A stretch of DNA of 64,000 nucleotides from contig CAVVYV010000004.1 of the NCBI GenBank assembly GCA_963752585.1, forward strand, positions 248,001 to 312,000, written 5' to 3'. The notes beneath the pieces are model-generated. The model was not told where the DNA came from. It worked only from the letters and a program-made list of their open reading frames with translations, and did not search any database. Source of the DNA: CAVVYV01 sp963752585. Its GTDB lineage: Bacteria > Actinomycetota > Thermoleophilia > Solirubrobacterales > 70-9. Below are positions 9,632 through 21,305 of the stretch, piece by piece; within the stretch, counting starts at the first letter, position 1, and each line of letters starts with the position of its first letter. Made by a program: the position numbers and the translations under genes.

Positions 9632-9677
9632 GCCCGCTCTCGTTCCTGGCTTAGATGCGAGGTAGGAGGCTTCCCGA

Positions 9678-10667
9678 ATGAGCGCCAGCCCCGTCAACGT
9701 CACGGTCACCGGTGCCGCCGGCCAGATCGGCTACGCGATCCTCTTCCGGATCGCGAGCGGAGAGATGCTCGGCCCCGACACCGAGGTGAAGCTCCGCCTG
9801 CTCGAGATCCCGGACGCGGTCGCAGCGGCCGAGGGCACCGCGATGGAGCTCGACGACTGCGCCTTTCCCCTCCTCCGCGGGATCGACGTCAGCGACGACC
9901 CGAAGGAGGCGTTCGACGGCTGCAACGTCGCGCTCTTGATCGGCGCCAGGCCGCGGAGCAAGGGAATGGAGCGCTCCGACCTGCTGGAGGCGAACGGCGG
10001 CATCTTCAAGCCGCAGGGGGAGGCGATCGCCTCCGCGGCCGCCGACGACGTCAAGGTCCTGGTGGTCGGGAACCCGGCGAATACGAACTGCCTGATCGCG
10101 ATGTCCAACGCCGACGGAGTGCCGCGCGAGCGGTTCACGGCGATGGTCCGGCTCGATCAGAACCGCGCCGTCGCCCAGCTCGCCAACAAGCTCGAGCGCC
10201 CGGTCACGGACATCAAGCGGATGACCGTCTGGGGCAACCACTCGCCGACGATGTACCCCGACCTGATCAACGCCCGCATCGACGGGAGCCCCGCCTGGGA
10301 TCAGGTCGACGACGAGAAGTGGATCGCCGACGAGTTCATCCCCACCGTCGGCAAGCGGGGCGCGGCGATCATCGAGGCCCGGGGGGCCTCCAGCGCCGCC
10401 TCCGCGGCGAACGCCGCGATCGACCACGTCCACGACTGGGTGCTCGGGACCCCGGACGGCGACTGGGCCTCGATGGCGGTCCCCTCCGACGGGTCCTACG
10501 GAGTCGACGAGGGCCTGATCTCCGGCGCCCCCTGCACCTGCTCCGGCGGGGAGTGGAAGCTGGTCGAGGGCCTCGAGGTCCCCGACTTCTCCCGCGAGCG
10601 GATCGACGCCACCGTCGCCGAGCTCAAGGAGGAGCGCGACGCGGTCCAGGAGCTGGGCTTGATCTAG
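9678..10667 (+). CDS. mdh: Malate dehydrogenase
   Basis: NAD-dependent malate dehydrogenase of 329 residues interconverting malate and oxaloacetate. The nucleotide motif TGAAGQIGY starts near residue 11; the mobile-loop ARPRSKGMERSDLL carries the substrate arginines, and the catalytic His is in GNHSPTMYPD. Cytosolic-type length and sequence. A strong AGGAGG lies 9 bases upstream of the ATG. Same strand as icd and the flavoprotein gene; convergent with the AT-hook gene downstream. Confidence 0.97.
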   Translation: MSASPVNVTVTGAAGQIGYAILFRIASGEMLGPDTEVKLRLLEIPDAVAAAEGTAMELDDCAFPLLRGIDVSDDPKEAFDGCNVALLIGARPRSKGMERSDLLEANGGIFKPQGEAIASAAADDVKVLVVGNPANTNCLIAMSNADGVPRERFTAMVRLDQNRAVAQLANKLERPVTDIKRMTVWGNHSPTMYPDLINARIDGSPAWDQVDDEKWIADEFIPTVGKRGAAIIEARGASSAASAANAAIDHVHDWVLGTPDGDWASMAVPSDGSYGVDEGLISGAPCTCSGGEWKLVEGLEVPDFSRERIDATVAELKEERDAVQELGLI

Positions 10668-10691
10668 CCGATCAAACCGGTCCGGCAGGCG

Positions 10692-11036
10692 TCACCGACC
10701 GGGGTGGTAGCCCTTCCCCTTCTTCCTCACTCGCCCCTCCTTCTCGAGGTCGGGCAGCACCCGGTAGAGGTAGTTGGGGGCCTTCAGCCGCATCTTCTTG
10801 CCCAGCTCGGCGACGGTGATCCCCGGGTTGTTGCCGATGAGCCTCACGGCCTGGTCGGCTCGGCCGCCGCTCCGGCGCCTGCGCCGGCCGCCGGACCCCC
10901 GCGGGCGCCCCGGGCCGCGCTTTCGCCCCAGCCCGGCGAGGGCGGACTGGACCTTGCGGCGTTCGTCATCGAGCTCCTTCAGCCGGCGCTCGAGCAGCGC
11001 TCTTGCCTGATCGACTGTGTCGGATGCAGATGGCAT
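10692..11036 (-). CDS. AT-hook plus winged-helix DNA-binding protein
   Basis: A 114-residue basic protein. Residues 5-35 form a charged helix likely to be a coiled coil; 37-47 contain an AT-hook (core GRPRG at 43-47) followed by a run of arginines; 61-110 look like a small winged helix (ADQAVRLIGNNPGITVAELGKK). The architecture suggests a chromatin-like or regulatory DNA binder that could dimerise through the coil. GAGAGGAAC precedes the ATG. No gene name can be assigned. Divergent from the D-2-hydroxyacid dehydrogenase. Confidence 0.75.
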   Translation of the reverse strand: MPSASDTVDQARALLERRLKELDDERRKVQSALAGLGRKRGPGRPRGSGGRRRRRSGGRADQAVRLIGNNPGITVAELGKKMRLKAPNYLYRVLPDLEKEGRVRKKGKGYHPGR

Positions 11037-11077
11037 CTGTTCCTCTCTCGTCGGTAAGTCCCTATGTCAGTTAACTG

Positions 11078-11106
11078 TAACCGTTACTACTACCGGTTCA
11101 CGGTTA
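11078..11106. promoter_or_regulatory. Inverted repeat in divergent promoter region
   Basis: TAACCGT (11078-11084) and ACGGTTA (11100-11106) form 7-bp arms with a 15-base spacer in the gap between the AT-hook gene and the hydroxyacid dehydrogenase. The gap is AT-richer than its surroundings. Candidate operator. Confidence 0.35.
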
Positions 11107-11141
11107 GGGAGGTGAAATTGCAAGTCGGGTTGGGAAGGGGT

Positions 11142-11147
11142 CAGACT
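11142..11147 (+). promoter_or_regulatory. -10-like CAGACT, leaderless dehydrogenase promoter
   Basis: CAGACT ends 7 bases before ATG 11155 and is preceded by TTGCAA (11119-11124) at about 17 bp, a plausible -35. Confidence 0.35.
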
Positions 11148-11154
11148 GCCCTCG

Positions 11155-12118
11155 ATGAGCGCGGCGACCCCAATCGTTGTGATCGCCCGGCGACTGCTGC
11201 CCGCCGGGTTCGAGCCGCTGCGGGAGCGCTACGAGATCCGGGAGGGAGGACTCGACGCGAACCGGGAGCAGCTCCTCGCGCTGGTCCCGGGCGCCGCGGC
11301 GCTGGTCGCCGATCCGTCGGTCCCGGTTGACGCCGAGCTCCTCGATGCGTGTGGCCCAGGGCTCCGAATCGTCGCCAACTTCGCGGTCGGCTACGACAAC
11401 GTCGATCTCGCCGCCTGCGCCGAGCGCGGGGTGTTCGTCACCAACACCCCGGGCGTGCTCACCGAAGCGACCGCCGAGCTCGCCCTGGCGCTGACGCTGG
11501 CGGCCGCGCGGCGAATGAGCGACGCGGAGCGCGACCTCCGCTCCGGTCGCTGGCGCGGCTGGGACCCGGCCGCCTATCGCGGGCTCGAGCTGCGCGGAGC
11601 CACGGTCGGCGTGGTCGGCCTCGGCCGGATCGGCGGCCGCTACGCGGAGCTGGTCCGAGCTCTGGGCGCCGAGGTCCTCTACAGCGGCCCAAGCCCGAAG
11701 CCGGAGGCCGAGCGAGAGCTCGGCGCCGGCCGGCTCGAGCTCCGCGAGCTGCTCGAAGGCCTCCGAGGTGGTCAGCCTGCACGCGCCGTCGACGGCCGAG
11801 ACGCGGCTCTTGATCGGGGCGGCTGAGCTCGAGCTGATCGGCTCCGAAGGCGTCCTCGTCAACACCTCCCGCGGACCGCTGGTCGATGCCGAGGCACTCG
11901 CCGCCGCGCTCGAGGAAGGGGCGCTGGGCGCCGCCGGGCTCGACGTCTACGAGGACGAGCCGAGCGTCCCCGCTGCGCTGCTGGCCGCGCCGCGCTGCGT
12001 GCTGCTGCCGCACATCGGGTCTGCCACCGTCGCCTCCCGCGACGCGATGGCGCGCCTGGTCGCCGAGAACGTGATCGCCATCCTCGAGGGCGCGGACCCG
12101 CCCAACCAGGTCGGCTAG
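11155..12118 (+). CDS. D-2-hydroxyacid dehydrogenase, frame-disrupted
   Basis: NAD(P)-dependent dehydrogenase of about 320 residues, closest in look to glyoxylate/hydroxypyruvate reductases and D-glycerate dehydrogenases. It has the nucleotide motif VGLGRIGGRYAELVR, NFAVGYDNVDL in the substrate domain, catalytic Arg in VNTSRGPLVD, Glu in YEDEP and His in LLPHIGSAT. One surplus base near 11760 (GAAGGCCTCC) shifts the frame. Its TAG stop interlocks with the stop of the convergent hydroxylase on a shared CTAG. Confidence 0.9.
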
Positions 12119-12771
12119 CTCTCGACGGCTGGAGCCTTGTCGCCGCTCGTCGGCTTGCGGCGCCTTGGCAGCGTGTTGAAGACCACGTCCCAGATCGGCG
12201 AGGAGACCCCGAAGCCGTAGCGGTGATCCTGGAAGTGGTGGCGCATGTGCTGCTCGCGGATCCGCTTCCCCAGCTTCGTCTTCGGGGTGTGGTGGTGGAC
12301 GTGGTAGTGGGTGTAGTCGTAGGCGAGGTACCCGGCGATGAACCCGGAGAAGATCGGGTAGGCCTCCGGGGCGCCGAAGACGAGGACGAAGAGGCCGAGG
12401 AAGAGCGCCGCGAGGGGAATGCTCACCGCCGGCGGCATCACCAGGCGCATCGCGTCGTTGGGGTGGTCGTGGTGGATGCCGTGGATGATGAAGTGGAGCC
12501 GATCGCCGCCGCGGAAGTTCGGCTCCCAGTGGAAGAGCAGCCGGTGGAGCCAGTACTCGGTCAGGGTCCAGATCGCGATCCCGGCGAGCACCAGCAGCGC
12601 CGCGATCCCGGCCCCGACGCCGCGGTCGATCGCCAGCCAGATCCCGCCGACCACCACCGGGATGAAGACGACCGCCGGGATCGCCGGATGGATTCGCGAG
12701 AAGAAGTCGAGGAAGCGGCTCTCGAAGAGGGGCGGGGAGTCCGAGAGCCGCGCTGTCCGCTGATGAGTCAT
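12115..12771 (-). CDS. Fatty acid hydroxylase superfamily membrane protein
   Basis: A 218-residue integral membrane di-iron oxygenase-like protein. Histidine clusters HRLLFH, HGIHHDH, HYHVHHH and HMRHHF match the fatty-acid-hydroxylase/sterol-desaturase family, with four hydrophobic segments between them. Possible substrates are sphingolipid, sterol or carotenoid-type lipids; not assignable. The ATG at 12771 is preceded at 10 bases by TAACAT; longer in-frame starts would add unlikely Arg/Pro-rich sequence. Confidence 0.85.
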   Translation of the reverse strand: MTHQRTARLSDSPPLFESRFLDFFSRIHPAIPAVVFIPVVVGGIWLAIDRGVGAGIAALLVLAGIAIWTLTEYWLHRLLFHWEPNFRGGDRLHFIIHGIHHDHPNDAMRLVMPPAVSIPLAALFLGLFVLVFGAPEAYPIFSGFIAGYLAYDYTHYHVHHHTPKTKLGKRIREQHMRHHFQDHRYGFGVSSPIWDVVFNTLPRRRKPTSGDKAPAVES

Positions 12772-12781
12772 CGGCGGAAAA

Positions 12782-12787
12782 ATGTTA
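12782..12787 (-). promoter_or_regulatory. -10 element TAACAT for fatty acid hydroxylase gene
   Basis: Minus-strand TAACAT ends 10 bases before ATG 12771, at the long end of the leaderless spacing. Confidence 0.35.
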
Positions 12788-12880
12788 CCGCGCCAATTGC
12801 GGGAACGGCACTGGCGAGGGGCCGACGAGGGTGGCATCATGCCGATCTCGTTCGCGGCGGCGAGAGGCGCCGGCCGCGAA

Positions 12881-12900
12881 AGGTGACGAAAGGTGACGAG
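12881..12900. repeat. Tandem 10-bp repeat upstream of Cys-rich protein
   Basis: Two adjacent copies of AGGTGACGAA/G lie in the gap between the divergent hydroxylase and Cys-rich genes. May be a regulatory duplication; too short to interpret. Confidence 0.4.
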
Positions 12901-12917
12901 AGGGAAGGGGAACGACC

Positions 12918-13148
12918 TTGGCCGAGAATCGGTCGCGCAATGCTGCGGTGACATGCGATCAGTGTTTCTTCCGCCGCCGCAACCTCTGCGCCCTCGGCCG
13001 CGACGAGCCCTGCCCCACCTTCCGCCCCGACAGCCCCCAGGGGCTGGTGCCACCCCGGCAGACGAGCCTCCTGGCTCGGGCCGGGGAGGTGAGCCCGGTC
13101 CCGGCTCCGCTGCTGAGCACCGGCGCCGGAGCCGTCGTGCCGCGCTAG
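12918..13148 (+). CDS. Small four-cysteine protein of unknown function
   Basis: A 76-residue protein not assigned to a family. The N-terminal third has four cysteines (C13, C16, C24, C32; CX2C-X7-C-X7-C) in an Arg-rich context, suggesting a metal-binding knuckle; the C-terminal half is Pro/Ala-rich and probably disordered. The TTG start at 12918 is chosen because a purine-rich AGGGAAGGGG lies about 7 bases upstream. It lies upstream of a metallo-beta-lactamase-fold gene and is divergent from the hydroxylase. Confidence 0.6.
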   Translation: MAENRSRNAAVTCDQCFFRRRNLCALGRDEPCPTFRPDSPQGLVPPRQTSLLARAGEVSPVPAPLLSTGAGAVVPR

Positions 13149-13156
13149 TTCCACGC

Positions 13157-13172
13157 CGCGACTAGAGTCGCG
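13157..13172 (+). terminator. Small hairpin after Cys-rich gene
   Basis: CGCGAC-TAGA-GTCGCG, 6-bp stem with tetraloop, 9 bases after the stop and 29 before the next start. A weak terminator or a leader hairpin. Confidence 0.35.
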
Positions 13173-13200
13173 CGGGGCAAGTGAACAGGCACGACGACAG

Positions 13201-13989
13201 TTGAGGGTCACCGTGCTGGGCAAGTCCCCGTCGTGGCAGGACGCGGGCGGGGCCTGCAGCGGCTATCTGATCGAGGATGGGGAGACGAGCGTCCTGCTCG
13301 ACTGCGGCAACGGCGTCTTCGGCAAGCTCCGGGAGCGGATCGACTACGTCGACCTCGACGGCGTCATCCTCTCCCACCTGCACGCCGACCACTTCCTCGA
13401 CCTCGTCCCCTACTCCTACGCGCTGATCTACGCGCCCAAGCAGCAGCCGGTGCCGGTCCACACCTGGCCGGGCACCGACAGCCCCGCCCGCCCGCGGCTG
13501 ATCGCGCCGCCCGGCGCCACCGAGGTCTTCCGGCGGGTGGTCGGGGCCTGGGGCAACGACGACCTGATCGAGTCCGCGTTCGCGATCGAGGAGTACGAGC
13601 CGGGAGATTCGATCGAGGTCGGGGGGATCGAGGCGAGCTTCCACCCGGTTCCCCACTTCATCGACACCTTCGCCGTCAACCTCACCGCCGGCGGGGGCAA
13701 GCTCACCTACAGCGCCGACACCCGTCCGGGCGAGGAGCTCGTCGAGATCGCCCGCGACGCGGACCTGCTGCTCGTCGAGGCGACCCTGCCGCGGCCGGAG
13801 CGCACCGGGCTCCGCGGGCACCTCACACCCGAGGAGGCCGGGGAGCATGCCCGGCGCGCCGGGGCGAAGCGGGTGGTGATCACCCACATCTCCGACGAGC
13901 TCGGCGAGGAGTGGGCGCGCGAGCAGGCCGAGCGTGGCTTCGGCGGCCCGGTCGAGGTCGCCCGCGAAGGAGCGACCTATGACGTCTAG
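13201..13989 (+). CDS. Metallo-beta-lactamase-fold hydrolase (RNase Z-like)
   Basis: A 262-residue metallo-beta-lactamase-superfamily protein close in layout to RNase Z/cyclic-phosphodiesterase-like proteins. The metal motif HLHADHF lies near residues 60-66; further ligands are likely in VPHF, SADTRPG and ITHISDE. No beta-lactamase role is implied. TTG start fits the conserved MRVTVLGKSPS beginning. Frame-intact. It precedes the Hsp20-Lon pair. Confidence 0.85.
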   Translation: MRVTVLGKSPSWQDAGGACSGYLIEDGETSVLLDCGNGVFGKLRERIDYVDLDGVILSHLHADHFLDLVPYSYALIYAPKQQPVPVHTWPGTDSPARPRLIAPPGATEVFRRVVGAWGNDDLIESAFAIEEYEPGDSIEVGGIEASFHPVPHFIDTFAVNLTAGGGKLTYSADTRPGEELVEIARDADLLLVEATLPRPERTGLRGHLTPEEAGEHARRAGAKRVVITHISDELGEEWAREQAERGFGGPVEVAREGATYDV

Positions 13990-14006
13990 CGCGCCCGGAC
14001 GCTAGC

Positions 14007-14012
14007 TACCCT
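14007..14012 (+). promoter_or_regulatory. -10 element TACCCT, leaderless hsp20 promoter
   Basis: TACCCT ends 8 bases before the Hsp20 ATG. No obvious CIRCE element or HspR-type repeat was seen near it. Confidence 0.45.
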
Positions 14013-14020
14013 GTTCCGAG

Positions 14021-14479
14021 ATGACGAGCCAACGCGATCCATTCGCGGACTTCGCCCGGATGCGCCGGGAGATGGACGAGCTCCTCGGTGAGTTCTGGGA
14101 CCAGGCGGGCTACCGCTCCCAGCGCCGCACGGTGGTCTTCGTCCCCCGGGTCGACGTCTACTACTGCGGCGAGGACGCCCCCGAGAAGGCGATCGTCAAG
14201 GTCGAGCTGCCCGGGATCGAGCTGGAGGCGGTCAACCTCGAGGTTCGCGGGCGCGCCCTGGTGATCAGCGGCGAGCGGCCGGTTCGCGAGACCGAGGGCC
14301 GCACCTACCAGCAGGTCGAGCTGCCCTCCGGGCCCTTCCGCCGCGCCGTCGAGCTCTCGGTCGACGTCGAGGCCGACGAGGCGCTCAGGCCACCTACGAG
14401 GACGGGATCCTCCGCGTCGAGCTGCCGGTCCGGCTCCCAGCAGGGCGCCCGCCGGGTCCCGATCGAGCGCGCGGAGTAG
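14021..14479 (+). CDS. Hsp20/alpha-crystallin small heat-shock protein, frame-disrupted
   Basis: ATP-independent holdase chaperone of about 152 residues. The alpha-crystallin domain is recognisable (VDVYYCGEDAPEKAIVKVELPGI, then LVISGERP and YQQVELPSGPFRRAVELS). A compensated frame slip between about 14390 and 14445 garbles ATYEDGILRVELPV, while the C-terminus RRVPIERAE is back in the starting frame. It precedes lon by 5 bases, so chaperone and protease are probably co-transcribed for protein quality control. Confidence 0.88.
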   Translation: MTSQRDPFADFARMRREMDELLGEFWDQAGYRSQRRTVVFVPRVDVYYCGEDAPEKAIVKVELPGIELEAVNLEVRGRALVISGERPVRETEGRTYQQVELPSGPFRRAVELSVDVEADEALRPPTRTGSSASSCRSGSQQGARRVPIERAE

Positions 14480-14484
14480 AGCCC

Positions 14485-16968
<2,484 letters not shown>

Positions 16969-17061
16969 GTGGGTTATCCACCACGGATGACCCATCAACC
17001 CTAGCGCGGGCGCAGCGGGTATATCCTCCGCCTGCACCCTGGAAACGACTTGAGGAGATCA

Positions 17062-17514
17062 ATGGGGGCACAAAGCAGAAGCGCGAAGGCCGGTGACGCG
17101 GCCAGGTCGGTGGCCTCCAACCCGTACGTGCGGCGGCTGCTCGAGGACGAGGAGCTTCGCCAGAACATCCGCGTCGCCTTCGAGGCGGCCCGCAACGCCT
17201 ACGGGCGGATGGCGAACGGCAAGGGCCCGGCGAAGGCGGTGATGGACGACAAGAAGGTCCAGCGCGACCTCCGCACCGCCGCCGAGTCGCTTCGCGACGC
17301 GAGCCAGCAGCTTCGCGGCCGGCGCACCCGCCCGCGCAAGTTCGGGCTCGGCAAGGCGCTGCTGCTCGCGATTCTCGGCGCGGCGCTGGTCCTGATCCTG
17401 AGTGAGGACGCCCGCAACGCGGTGCTCGACAGGCTGTTCGGAGCCGAGGAGGAGTTCGAGTACACCTCGACCACCACTCCGGCGACGGAGAGCGAGAGCG
17501 TTCCCACCAGCTGA
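17062..17514 (+). CDS. Single-pass membrane protein of unknown function
   Basis: A 150-residue protein with a long charged helical N-terminal region (about 1-95), one transmembrane segment (about 103-118, LGKALLLAILGAALVLIL) and an acidic, Ser/Thr-rich tail. No family recognised. The ATG at 17062 has GAGGAG 5 bases upstream; an in-frame TTG 12 bases earlier lies on top of that site and is rejected. Followed by a strong terminator hairpin, so it is probably monocistronic. Confidence 0.7.
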   Translation: MGAQSRSAKAGDAARSVASNPYVRRLLEDEELRQNIRVAFEAARNAYGRMANGKGPAKAVMDDKKVQRDLRTAAESLRDASQQLRGRRTRPRKFGLGKALLLAILGAALVLILSEDARNAVLDRLFGAEEEFEYTSTTTPATESESVPTS

Positions 17515-17535
17515 TCCCGGCGACAACCGGCTTCA

Positions 17536-17563
17536 ACGAGGGCGCCCGGCTGGGCGCCCTCGT
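17536..17563 (+). terminator. Strong GC hairpin terminator
   Basis: Perfect 12-bp stem ACGAGGGCGCCC / GGGCGCCCTCGT with a GGCT loop, 22 bases after the stop. No T-run, but length and position fit an actinobacterial terminator. Confidence 0.75.
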
Positions 17564-17576
17564 GTCTGCGCCGGGT

Positions 17577-17582
17577 TAGTCT
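17577..17582 (+). promoter_or_regulatory. -10 element TAGTCT, leaderless hydrolase promoter
   Basis: TAGTCT ends 6 bases before GTG 17589. Confidence 0.5.
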
Positions 17583-17588
17583 GCGCCG

Positions 17589-18290
17589 GTGGCGAGCGTC
17601 CACGTCCTCGTGCCCGCGCAGCGCTACGTCTTCGCGGTCTCCAACGGCGAGGCCGAGGCGGCCACCGTGGACAGCTCCGCCGAGGGCTTCCAGCGCTACA
17701 AGGAGCTGCAGGAGGGCGGCCGGACCGCCGGCATGGTCGCCTTCCCGAACACGCTGCTGGTCCGCGGGGAGCGCGACTACCTGGTCGACCCGGGCCTGAT
17801 CATGCAGGGGGCGCCGGTGATCGGGGCGCTGGCGGAGCTCGGGGTTGAGCCCGAGGAGATCAAGGACGTGATCCTCACCCACCTTCACTTCGACCACGCG
17901 GAGGGGATGGCGGCCTGGCCGATGCGGCGCACCTACGTCCACCGGCTCGAGACCGAGGCGCCCTACGCCCAGATCGTCTCGGGCCAGCTCGAGAACGCTC
18001 AGCTCGAGGTCCTCGACGGCGAGGAGGGCGAGATCGAGCCCGGCTTGCGCTGGATCCGGACCCCGGGCCACTCCGACGGCCTGATCACTCTGCTGGTGGA
18101 CACCGACGAGGGCCTGGTCGCGATCGCCTCCGATTGCGTCGGCCCGCTGCCCGAGTACTTCGACGGATGGAGCTGCCCGAGGACTTCGGGCCCGAGCGCG
18201 AGGAGCTGCTGCGCCAGTGGGAGCGGATCCGCGCGCTCGAGCCCGCGATCGTGATTCCCGGGCCACAACCCGCCGGTCAGACTCGATTAG
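17589..18290 (+). CDS. Metallo-beta-lactamase-fold hydrolase (lactonase-like), frame-disrupted
   Basis: About 233 residues with the metal motif THLHFDHAEGM, TPGHSDG and a terminal IPGHNPP, an arrangement seen in N-acyl-homoserine-lactone lactonase-like and related hydrolases; actual substrate unknown. Surplus bases near 18165 and 18262 (CCCGGGCCAC) put the last third out of frame. GTG start is fixed by the leaderless -10. The stop lies 26 bases before the following TetR start. Confidence 0.82.
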
Positions 18291-18302
18291 CCGGGAACGA
18301 CC

Positions 18303-18308
18303 TAGACT
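18303..18308 (+). promoter_or_regulatory. -10 element TAGACT, leaderless TetR promoter
   Basis: TAGACT ends 8 bases before ATG 18317. Confidence 0.5.
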
Positions 18309-18316
18309 GGGCCCGG

Positions 18317-18924
18317 ATGGAGGCGCACCCAGCAGAGGGAGCTGAGCGGAGAGAAGGCGAGCCGGATCGTCGAGGCGATGCGCTCGAGCGTCGCCCGCCG
18401 CGGGATCTCGGGCTCGACCTTCGAGCACGTCGCCCGCGAGGCGGGCGTCAGCCGGGGGCTGCTCCACTACTACTTCGGCACCAAGGAGGCGCTCCTGGTC
18501 GAGGTGGTCAAGCGCGACACCGAGCACCGGATCGCCCGGCTGGACGAGCCGCTCGGCAAGGCGAAGACCGCGGAGGAGATCCTCCAGGCGCTGGTCGTCA
18601 GCCTCGAGGACTCGATCCAGAACGAGCCCGGGCTTCTGGGTGCTGCTCTTCGAGCTGTTCACGGCCGGCCGGCGCAACCCCGAGATCCAGCGCGAGGTCG
18701 GCGAGCTCTTCAACCGGACCCGCGACCACGTCGCCGAGATCTTCCGCGCCAAGGAGCGGGAGGGCGTCCTCTCCCTCCGCGCCGACGTCGACGCGGTGGT
18801 CGCCTTCCTCTTCGCGCTCGCCGACGGGATCGCGCTTCAGGTCCTCTCCGATCCCGAGCGCGACCACGCCGAGGTGATCGCCGCCGGCACGGTGGCGGCG
18901 CGGCACCTGCTCACCGCCGAGTAG
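18317..18924 (+). CDS. TetR family regulator upstream of MMPL transporter, frame-disrupted
   Basis: TetR-type repressor of about 200 residues. The helix-turn-helix reads STFEHVAREAGVSRGLLHYYFGTKEALL. Surplus bases just after the start (GAGGCGCACC) and near 18640 split the frame; repairing both gives a continuous protein ending RHLLTAE. The first repair makes ATG 18317, placed by the leaderless TAGACT, read into the body. It lies 117 bases upstream of an MMPL transporter on the same strand and may control it. Confidence 0.85.
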
Positions 18925-18951
18925 CGGCCCCAAGCCGCCCTGATCCGCCGG

Positions 18952-19014
18952 GTGACCGACCTCACACCGGCGCCGGCGGCGGTCACATACTGTCTGTACG
19001 CGTATTCCTGGCCA
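18952..19014. promoter_or_regulatory. Palindrome-rich gap before MMPL gene
   Basis: The 117-base gap holds a 7-bp inverted repeat GTGACCG/CGGTCAC (18952-18986), the palindrome TACGCGTA (18997-19004) and CTGGCCAG (19008-19014). Candidate operator sites for the neighbouring TetR; the first repeat may instead end the TetR transcript. Confidence 0.35.
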
Positions 19015-19041
19015 GTCAGCCAGTAGGCGCTGAACGGAAGA

Positions 19042-21291
19042 ATGCGCACCTTCATGGCAAAGCTCGCCGGCGTCATCTCCCGCCGCCGCTGGCTGGTCGT
19101 CGGCGCCTGGCTGGCGGTCGTCGCCTTCTCGCTGCCCCTCGCCGCCCGCCAGACCGAGGACCTCAGCGGCGGCGGCTTCGACGTGCCCGGCAGCGAATCC
19201 GAGGCGGTCGAGAAGGCCGCCGCCGGCGAGTTCAGCCTCCTCGGATCGCGGCCGGCTGGCGCTGGTGCTCGAAGCCCGAGCCGGGGCTCACGCCCGAGCG
19301 GGCCACGGCCGCGGTCGATCGCGCCGCGGCCCAGGTCGCCACCGCCGATGGCGCCTCCCTTGCCCCGAAGGTGAGCGGCCCGGGCGACGGCCGAGCTCAG
19401 CGCCGGCCGGGTCGCGGTGGCCCCGATCGACGCCGAGGGCGACTCCGACGAGCTCGTCGATACCGGCACTCAGCTTCGGGACGAGCTCTCCCCCGGCGAG
19501 GAGGCGGGCGGTGTGACGCCCTACGTCGTCGGCCAGCCGGCGATGTGGGCGGCGCTCTCCGAGGTCTCCAGGGAGGACCTGGCGAGCGCGGAGCGCACCG
19601 GCTTCCCGATCGTCGCCCTGATCCTGATCGCGGTCTTCGGCTCGCTCGCCGCCGCCAGCCTCCCACTCGCCCTCGGCTTCGTCGCCGTGACGATCACCGG
19701 GGCGGTCATCTACCTGCTCTCCCAGCAGATGGAGATGTCGGTCTTCGTCACCAACATGGCCTCGATGATCGGGATCGGCGTCGCGGTCGACTACTCCCTC
19801 TTCATCCTCGCCCGCTTCCGGGAGTCGGTCCGCGCGGGGCGCAGCTCCGCCGAGGCCCGCGCCGAGGCGCTCTCCACCTCGGGCCTCGCCGTCACCTTCT
19901 CGGGACTCGCGGTGATCATCTCGCTCGCGGGTCTCTGGATGGTCCAGAACCAGGCCCTGCGGTCGATGGCGCTCGGGGCGATGGTGGTGGTGGCGATCGC
20001 GATCCTGGTGGCGACCACGCTCCTGCCCGCGTTGATCCGCGTCCTCGGCCACCGGGTCGAGGCGGGAGGGGTCGCTTGGTCGGTGATCCGCTCAGTCAGG
20101 GGCGTCTGGCGCCGGCGCCGGCGCCCAGGCTCGACCTCCCCCAACCGGGAGAGCTTCTGGCAGCGCTGGACCGGCGCGGTGATGCGCCGGCCGGTGCTCT
20201 CCGTCCTCGGCGCGAGCGCGATCCTCCTCACCCTCTCGATTCCGGTGCTCAGCCTGACCACCGGGAACGGGGCGCTGAAGCAGTTCGCCCCCGGCGACGA
20301 CGCCCGGGTCGGCACCGAGCTGGCGGCGGCGACCACCGGCGGGGGCTCCGACCCGGTCAGGGTCCTGGTCAGCTTCGAGGAAGGGACGCTCGCCGATCGC
20401 TCCAACTCGGCGGCGGTCCGCGACTTCGCCCGGCTCGCCCGGGAGGATCCCGACGTGAGGAGCGTCGCGCCCCCGGTTGAGAGCGGCGACCGGGCGCTCG
20501 TCGACCTCGAGCCCGCCGAGGGAGCGGAGTCGCAGCGAACGCTCGACCTGATCACCCGGCTCCGCGACCGGGTGGTCCCGGCCTCGGCCCTGGCGGCGAG
20601 GGCGGACGTCGACGTCGGCGGGGAGTCCGCCCGGATCGAGGATTCCCGGGTCCAGATCAACGGCTCGATGTGGAAGATCATCGGCTTCGTCCTCGCCTTC
20701 TCCTTCGTCGTCCTGATGGTGATGCTGCGCTCCGTGCTGCTGCCGCTGAAGGCGGTGCTGATGAACCTGCTCTCGATCGGGGCGGCCTACGGGGTCCTGG
20801 TGGCGGTGTTCCAGTGGGGCTGGCTGGACGGCGCGCTCGGCCTCCAGGAGCTGGGGGCGCTCGACACGCTCACCCCGCCGCTGGTCCTGGCGGTGGTCTT
20901 CGGCCTCTCGATGGACTACGAGGTCTTCCTGCTCTCCCGGATCAAGGAGCGCTACGAGGAGCACGGCGACAACCGCCGCGCGGTCGCCGAGGGCCTCGCC
21001 TCGAGCGCCGGGACGATCTCGTCGGCGGCGCTGATCATGGTCGCCGTCTTCTCGGTCTTCGTCCTCACCGGAGTCCCCTCGATCCAGCAGCTCGGGCTCG
21101 GCACCGCCGTGGCGATCGCGCTCGACGCCACCCTCGTGCGCCTGGTCCTGGTGCCGGCGGCGATGGAGCTGATGGGGCGCTGGAACTGGTGGCTGCCCGG
21201 CTGGCTCGACCGGATCCTGCCGCATGTCGGGCTCGAGGGCACCGCCCCGAAGCCGGGGCCCGCCGCTGAGCCTGAGCCGGCGCGCGCGTAG
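19042..21291 (+). CDS. MMPL-family RND transporter, frame-disrupted near N-terminus
   Basis: Large membrane transporter of about 750 residues related to mycobacterial MmpL lipid exporters. An N-terminal membrane anchor (RRRWLVVGAWLAVVAFSLPL) is followed by an extracytoplasmic domain, then two six-helix blocks with the RND signatures GIGVAVDYSLFILARFRE and GLSMDYEVFLLSRIKE. Surplus bases near 19250, 19270 and 19385 disturb residues 70-120; the rest is intact. Exported substrate unknown, possibly lipid. Probably regulated by the upstream TetR. Confidence 0.9.
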
Positions 21292-21305
21292 GAGCTGCCG
21301 GTAGG

